Under the pieces are notes generated by a model that saw nothing but the letters and a program-made list of their open reading frames with translations, had not been told where the DNA came from and ran no database searches. From CAZVWH01 sp964631175 (GTDB taxonomy: Bacteria; Planctomycetota; Phycisphaerae; Sedimentisphaerales; Anaerobacaceae), in contig CAZVWH010000100.1 of the NCBI GenBank assembly GCA_964631175.1, positions 1 through 10,357 of the forward strand: a DNA stretch of 10,357 nucleotides, given 5' to 3'. Below, piece after piece: positions 6,740-10,357 of the stretch (position 1 is its first letter; every line of letters starts with the position of its first letter). Position numbers and translations under genes: made by a program.

Positions 6740-8974
6740 ATGAAGACCAGAGCAAAGATAAACAGTGGTTATAACCAGTTGAGGTGGGTGGTATTGCTGA
6801 TGGCGATAGCAGTGATACTACCCACCGTATGCTTGCTTTGGTTTATGAGCCGGGCGGTCAAGAACGAACGTCTGGCTATCAAGCAAAAACTTACCGACGT
6901 GTACAAGCAGCGGCTGGAGACACTGAGCAATACTTTTAATGACGTTTGGTTGAGTCGAATAGGAATTCTCGAACAACAAGCGATGACTAAACGTCAGCCT
7001 ATTGAGGTCTTTGAGAGGCTTGTGGGACGAGACGAAACCGGCGGCTCAAGGATATGCGATGCGATTATTATCTTTGACAGCAATGGAAGGCTGCTTTATC
7101 CGATTACCGGAGATGGAGGGCCACCGGCTGAATTTTCAGATGAGTTCAACGAGGCATGGGACTTTGAATTTACTGAAGAGGATATTGTACAAGCATTAAG
7201 ATTATATGAACGAATCTCTAATTCTTTCGTTGATGACTACACACGCTATAGTGCTTTAATGGGCCAGGTTAGGTGCCTGAGGAAGCTGGGAGAAATTGAA
7301 CGGGCAGTTGCTCTATGCAAAAAAATAGCTTATGAACAAGCTCCTGAAAATAAAAATTCATCTGTCACAGCTTTGATCGCTCGGGCAAGAATCTTACTGG
7401 TAAATCTGAACAAGCAAAGCGAAGAGGGTCTGGCGCAATCCGATTTGCACAATCTGATAAGCTCTGCCATCAATTACGCTACCGACAGCGGTTACGGCTT
7501 TTTACCAATGCCGTCAGGGACGAGGGTTTTTCTTCTGCGTAAATCGCTCGAAATAGCTGAAGAAAGCAAATGGGCTGAAGAATTGAAACCGCAGGTTCTA
7601 AAGGCAAAAGACCTGCTTTCAGCCGAGGCATTAGCCGCATCAGCTCTCGACAAATATTATACTGCGTCGGCAACAGAGCCCTGGTCTGAAGAGGATGCAC
7701 TAAAAATGGTATCGCTTCTGCGTGCGACGCTGGATACAATTGAAGAATTCCAATGGAGCTGGACCGAGCAACTGCAACAACAAATATCTACGGTATTAGA
7801 TTCATATCGTGCCGGTAAAGTTGCTGCTGCTGCTACGTTTGATCAGCCTGCATTTGCCACGACATTTGGTTCCTGGTCCGAAGATAGCCTTCGCAAGCTA
7901 AGCTTGCCGGAAGATGTCTTCGGGATGTATCACACCATAGGCGCTAAGACGTACCTATTGTTACAGAAAGCAGACAGGTTCAATCTTGACTTTGATGTAT
8001 GCCGAGATGCTCTTAATGAAGCCGGCGTTTCCTACAGAGTAACAGATAATTCTGGTAAGCATATCTGCGGTTTGGAAAGCCCGAAAAGTGCTGCTTTTTA
8101 TAAAGCACCGTTGGGAAAATTTTTTCCAGGATGGTACGTTGAAATTCATTTTACCAATTCCGATATCTTTGAAAGAGCAGCCGGCCGACAGGCTGTCATA
8201 TATATGTGGACGGGACTGCTGGCTATTGCCGTGATAATTGCAGCCGGATTATTAGCTGTGCAGGTTGTAGGAAAACAGATAAAGGCAAATAAGCTAAAAA
8301 ACGATTTTATTGCAACCGTTTCACATGAATTGAAAACACCGCTGGCCTCGATGCGCGTCTTGGTGGATACGCTGTTGGAAGGTAACGTAAAGGGCCAGCA
8401 GCAAGTGACGGAATATTTACAATTGGTTTCAAAAGAAAACGAAAGATTGAGCAGATTGATTGACAATTTCCTTACCTTTTCAAGAATGGAGCGTAACAAG
8501 CAGGCGTTTGAAATCCTTAGAACCCATCCTGCTGCAATTGCTCGTGCCGCTGCTGAGGCGGTTAAGACCAAACTGAGCAAAGGCCGATGCAGATTTGAAG
8601 TGGAAATCAACGAGGATTTACCGGAAGTGCTGGCTGACCGTGATGCGGTGGTGACAGTGCTTGTGAATCTGTTGGACAACGCGTACAAATATTCTTATGA
8701 TGACAAGTACATTGAGCTGAGAGTATTCAGAGAGAATGATTCGGTTTGTTTTCGCGTTTCTGACAATGGAATCGGCATGTCACGCCGTGCAGTCAGGAAG
8801 ATATTTACGAGGTTTTATCAGGTTGACCGCAGCCTTACGCGTCGTGTAGAAGGTTGTGGATTGGGCCTGAGCATTGCGAAATTCATCGTCGATGCCCATA
8901 AAGGTTCAATTTCTGCGGATAGTAAAACCGGACAAGGCAGCAGCTTCACCATCAGACTGCCGGTCGTTAATTAG
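6740..8974 (+). CDS. Membrane sensor histidine kinase with TPR-like ectodomain
   Basis: This 744-residue kinase autophosphorylates on His and should pass phosphate to the regulators encoded next to it. TM1 is about residues 15-36 and TM2 about 485-510, leaving an extracytoplasmic domain of roughly 445 residues. That domain begins and ends with Cache/PAS-like strands (DAIIIFDSNGRLLYP, 107-121; VTDNSGKHICG at 434-444 and APLGKFFPGWYVEIH at 456-470). Between them lie TPR-like helices (about 148-345, for example RLYERISNSFVDDYTRYSAL and ARCLRKLGEIERA-type pairs at 176-189). After TM2 there is no HAMP; the dimerisation helix starts directly at NDFIATVSHELKTPL with H529 as phosphoacceptor. The ATPase domain shows the N box NLLDNAYKY (643-651), G1 DNGIGM (675-680), F box FTRFYQ (689-694) and G2 GCGLGL (705-710), all intact. 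No strong Shine-Dalgarno precedes the ATG, and the 11-nt gap after the upstream gene suggests translational coupling. Confidence 0.92.
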   Translation: MKTRAKINSGYNQLRWVVLLMAIAVILPTVCLLWFMSRAVKNERLAIKQKLTDVYKQRLETLSNTFNDVWLSRIGILEQQAMTKRQPIEVFERLVGRDETGGSRICDAIIIFDSNGRLLYPITGDGGPPAEFSDEFNEAWDFEFTEEDIVQALRLYERISNSFVDDYTRYSALMGQVRCLRKLGEIERAVALCKKIAYEQAPENKNSSVTALIARARILLVNLNKQSEEGLAQSDLHNLISSAINYATDSGYGFLPMPSGTRVFLLRKSLEIAEESKWAEELKPQVLKAKDLLSAEALAASALDKYYTASATEPWSEEDALKMVSLLRATLDTIEEFQWSWTEQLQQQISTVLDSYRAGKVAAAATFDQPAFATTFGSWSEDSLRKLSLPEDVFGMYHTIGAKTYLLLQKADRFNLDFDVCRDALNEAGVSYRVTDNSGKHICGLESPKSAAFYKAPLGKFFPGWYVEIHFTNSDIFERAAGRQAVIYMWTGLLAIAVIIAAGLLAVQVVGKQIKANKLKNDFIATVSHELKTPLASMRVLVDTLLEGNVKGQQQVTEYLQLVSKENERLSRLIDNFLTFSRMERNKQAFEILRTHPAAIARAAAEAVKTKLSKGRCRFEVEINEDLPEVLADRDAVVTVLVNLLDNAYKYSYDDKYIELRVFRENDSVCFRVSDNGIGMSRRAVRKIFTRFYQVDRSLTRRVEGCGLGLSIAKFIVDAHKGSISADSKTGQGSSFTIRLPVVN

Positions 8975-8998
8975 GCCCGAACAGGAAAGGATTACTCA

Positions 8999-9709
8999 AT
9001 GAAAAGCGTGCTGATAATTGAAGACGATCCGTCCATGCTGCGGGGCCTGGAGGATAACTTCGAGTTAAAGGGCTATCGCGTCAAGACCGCTCGGGATGGC
9101 GAACAGGGCCTCAATGCAGCACTGGCCGAAAATCCCGACCTGATTATACTCGATATTATGCTGCCCAAGATCAATGGCTTTGAAGTATGCAGCCACATTC
9201 GCGAAAAAAATCTTGATATGCCTATAATTATGCTTACGGCCAAGGATCAGGAATCAGACATTATACTTGGGTTGAATCTGGGCGCCGACGACTATGTAAC
9301 CAAGCCGTTCAGTATTAAAGAGCTATTAGCCAGGACCGAAGCTTTTATGCGACGCAGAACAAAAGAGGAACCTGAAGTTTATGAATTCGGCGATTGTCGG
9401 CTTGATACAATCTCCGAGACTTTAATACGCAACGGCAAGCAAGTTAAACTTACACCTGGAGAATTTAAGATGCTGCATATGTTCCTTAGAAGGGCTGGAT
9501 GCTCACTAACATGTGATGAAATACGCAACACGGTATGGGGTTATTCACACTTTATTACTTTACAAGATATTGACCGTACTGTCACTACATTGAGAAATAA
9601 GATTGAACCCGATCCTAAAAACCCAACGTTCATTCGCACTATAAAAGTAATTGGTTACAAATTTGAACTGCCTGAGACAAATGGAAACGATACTAATAGT
9701 AGAAGATGA
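8999..9709 (+). CDS. OmpR/PhoB-family response regulator, first of tandem pair
   Basis: The 236-residue protein has a receiver domain (1-120) and a winged-helix DNA-binding domain (about 128-228). The receiver has the acidic pocket E8/D9/D10, phosphoacceptor D52 (ILDIMLPKING), T80 (MLTA), Y99 and K102 (YVTKPF), so it should be phosphorylatable. The winged helix keeps the OmpR landmarks LTPGEF, DEIRNTVWGY, DRTVTTLRNKIE and IGYKFE. Its recognition-helix region reads TLQDIDRT, lacking the Arg usual in the TxRxVD-type motif that the second copy keeps as SPRSIDR. DNA specificity therefore probably differs. AAAGGA is 7 nt before the ATG, and the histidine kinase ends 24 nt upstream. The last 10 residues (TNGNDTNSRR) extend past the usual family end and arise from the overlap with the next gene. 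Confidence 0.93.
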   Translation: MKSVLIIEDDPSMLRGLEDNFELKGYRVKTARDGEQGLNAALAENPDLIILDIMLPKINGFEVCSHIREKNLDMPIIMLTAKDQESDIILGLNLGADDYVTKPFSIKELLARTEAFMRRRTKEEPEVYEFGDCRLDTISETLIRNGKQVKLTPGEFKMLHMFLRRAGCSLTCDEIRNTVWGYSHFITLQDIDRTVTTLRNKIEPDPKNPTFIRTIKVIGYKFELPETNGNDTNSRR

Positions 9710-10357
9710 CCCGGCCATGCTGCGGGGCTTGAAGGATAACTTCGAGTTCAAAGGCTACTGTGTGCTGACAGCAGCCGACGGAGAGGAAGGATTGAATCTC
9801 GCTCTCAATAAAAAGCCCGACCTAATTATCCTCGATATTATGCTGCCTAAGATAAACGGCTATGAAATATGCCGACTTATTCGTGAAGAAAAGCTTGATA
9901 TGCCCATAATAATGCTGACCGCCAAAGGTGAGGAATCGGATATTGTGCTGGGCCTTAATCTTGGAGCCGACGATTATGTCACCAAGCCCTTTAGTATAAA
10001 GGAGCTTCTTGCCCGTGCGGCAGCGTTTCTAAGACGAAGCAAACAAGCTGAGCAGGATGTTTACGAATTTGCAGACTACCGACTTGACATACCGGCGAGA
10101 AAATTCACCCACAAGGGAAAAGAGATTGAGCTATCGCCGAAGGAGTTCAGATTAATGGAGCTTTTTGTCAAAAGAATAGGCCGAGCACTTACACGTGATG
10201 AGATATTAAATGCCGTTTGGGGTTATGATTGTATTGTCAGTCCGCGGAGTATCGACCGGTTCGTTGCTACTCTGAGAAACAAAATAGAACGCGATCCACA
10301 TAACCCGGCCTTCATTCACACTATACGAGAAGTCGGCTATAAATTCGAGCCGGAATA
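9681..10357 (+). CDS. OmpR/PhoB-family response regulator, second of tandem pair (stop codon cut by window edge)
   Basis: Starting at the ATG at 9681, the frame runs 225 codons and ends GYKFEPE followed by TA at the edge, so the protein is essentially complete with only the last stop base missing. It begins METILIVEDDPAMLRGLKDN. The receiver has E8/D9/D10, D52 (ILDIMLPKING), T80 and K102. The winged-helix domain shows LSPKEFRL, TRDEILNAVWGY, SPRSIDRFVATLRNKIE and EVGYKFE. By hand count it shares about 92 of 120 receiver residues with the preceding regulator but only about 51 of 97 in the DNA-binding part. It overlaps the first regulator by 29 nt in the +1 frame and has no clear Shine-Dalgarno, which points to translational coupling. 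Both products have full-length domains, so this is not a frameshifted single gene. It probably shares the upstream kinase. Confidence 0.92.
   Translation, partial: METILIVEDDPAMLRGLKDNFEFKGYCVLTAADGEEGLNLALNKKPDLIILDIMLPKINGYEICRLIREEKLDMPIIMLTAKGEESDIVLGLNLGADDYVTKPFSIKELLARAAAFLRRSKQAEQDVYEFADYRLDIPARKFTHKGKEIELSPKEFRLMELFVKRIGRALTRDEILNAVWGYDCIVSPRSIDRFVATLRNKIERDPHNPAFIHTIREVGYKFEPE

Noticed and set aside
8146..8688. 180-codon antisense open frame within the kinase gene
   Set aside because: It lies opposite well-conserved kinase motifs (H box, N box) that prove the plus-strand frame; its Ser/Thr/Ala-rich composition is typical of antisense shadow.
9681..9709. Sequencing frameshift splitting one long regulator
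   Set aside because: Both products are complete OmpR-type proteins with their own receiver and winged helix; the overlap is a gene junction.

Overview
The window looks like a piece of a Planctomycetota genome, most likely the class Phycisphaerae (Sedimentisphaerales-like). The call rests on protein style, not on a marker gene. The evidence is a secreted protein ending in a LamG-type domain that opens with GWWKLDEAEGTTASDSSG, a preceding CBM9-like domain, an N-terminal TPR pair of the 'GLYAEEIEGDLDAAIKIYQQII' kind, and an exported HEAT-repeat protein. Base composition is moderate and fairly even. There is no RNA gene, insertion sequence, CRISPR array or phage gene.

Layout. Bases 1-221 carry no convincing gene but hold two inverted-repeat structures: a perfect 13-bp inverted repeat (93-105 / 138-150) and a hairpin (195-214) just past the stop of the first gene. 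A small secreted cysteine-rich protein with two 43-residue tandem repeats lies on the minus strand (222-752; its start is better placed at a GTG than at the upstream ATG). Next is an exported HEAT-repeat protein, also on the minus strand (1015-2808). A 680-bp divergent intergenic region (2809-3488) holds a good sigma70-like promoter for the HEAT gene. On the other side it holds a candidate two-component operator/-10 element in front of the plus-strand operon.

The plus-strand operon (3489 to the right edge) encodes four proteins with gaps of 11 and 24 nt and then a 29-nt overlap: a 1079-residue secreted TPR / DUF3352-like / CBM9-like / LamG protein, a membrane histidine kinase with a large extracytoplasmic domain and no HAMP, and two OmpR/PhoB-type response regulators in tandem. 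The second regulator reaches the right edge with only the last base of its stop codon missing.

Working model (inference): the secreted multidomain protein binds or monitors a carbohydrate or cell-surface ligand, and the kinase senses the ligand or the protein through its TPR-containing ectodomain. The kinase then phosphorylates one or both regulators. Their receivers are about 77% identical by hand count, but their DNA-binding domains are only about 53% identical, so the pair may send one signal to two promoter sets. A PhoB-box-like 7-4-7 repeat placed 10 bp before a TATAAT upstream of the operon suggests autoregulation.
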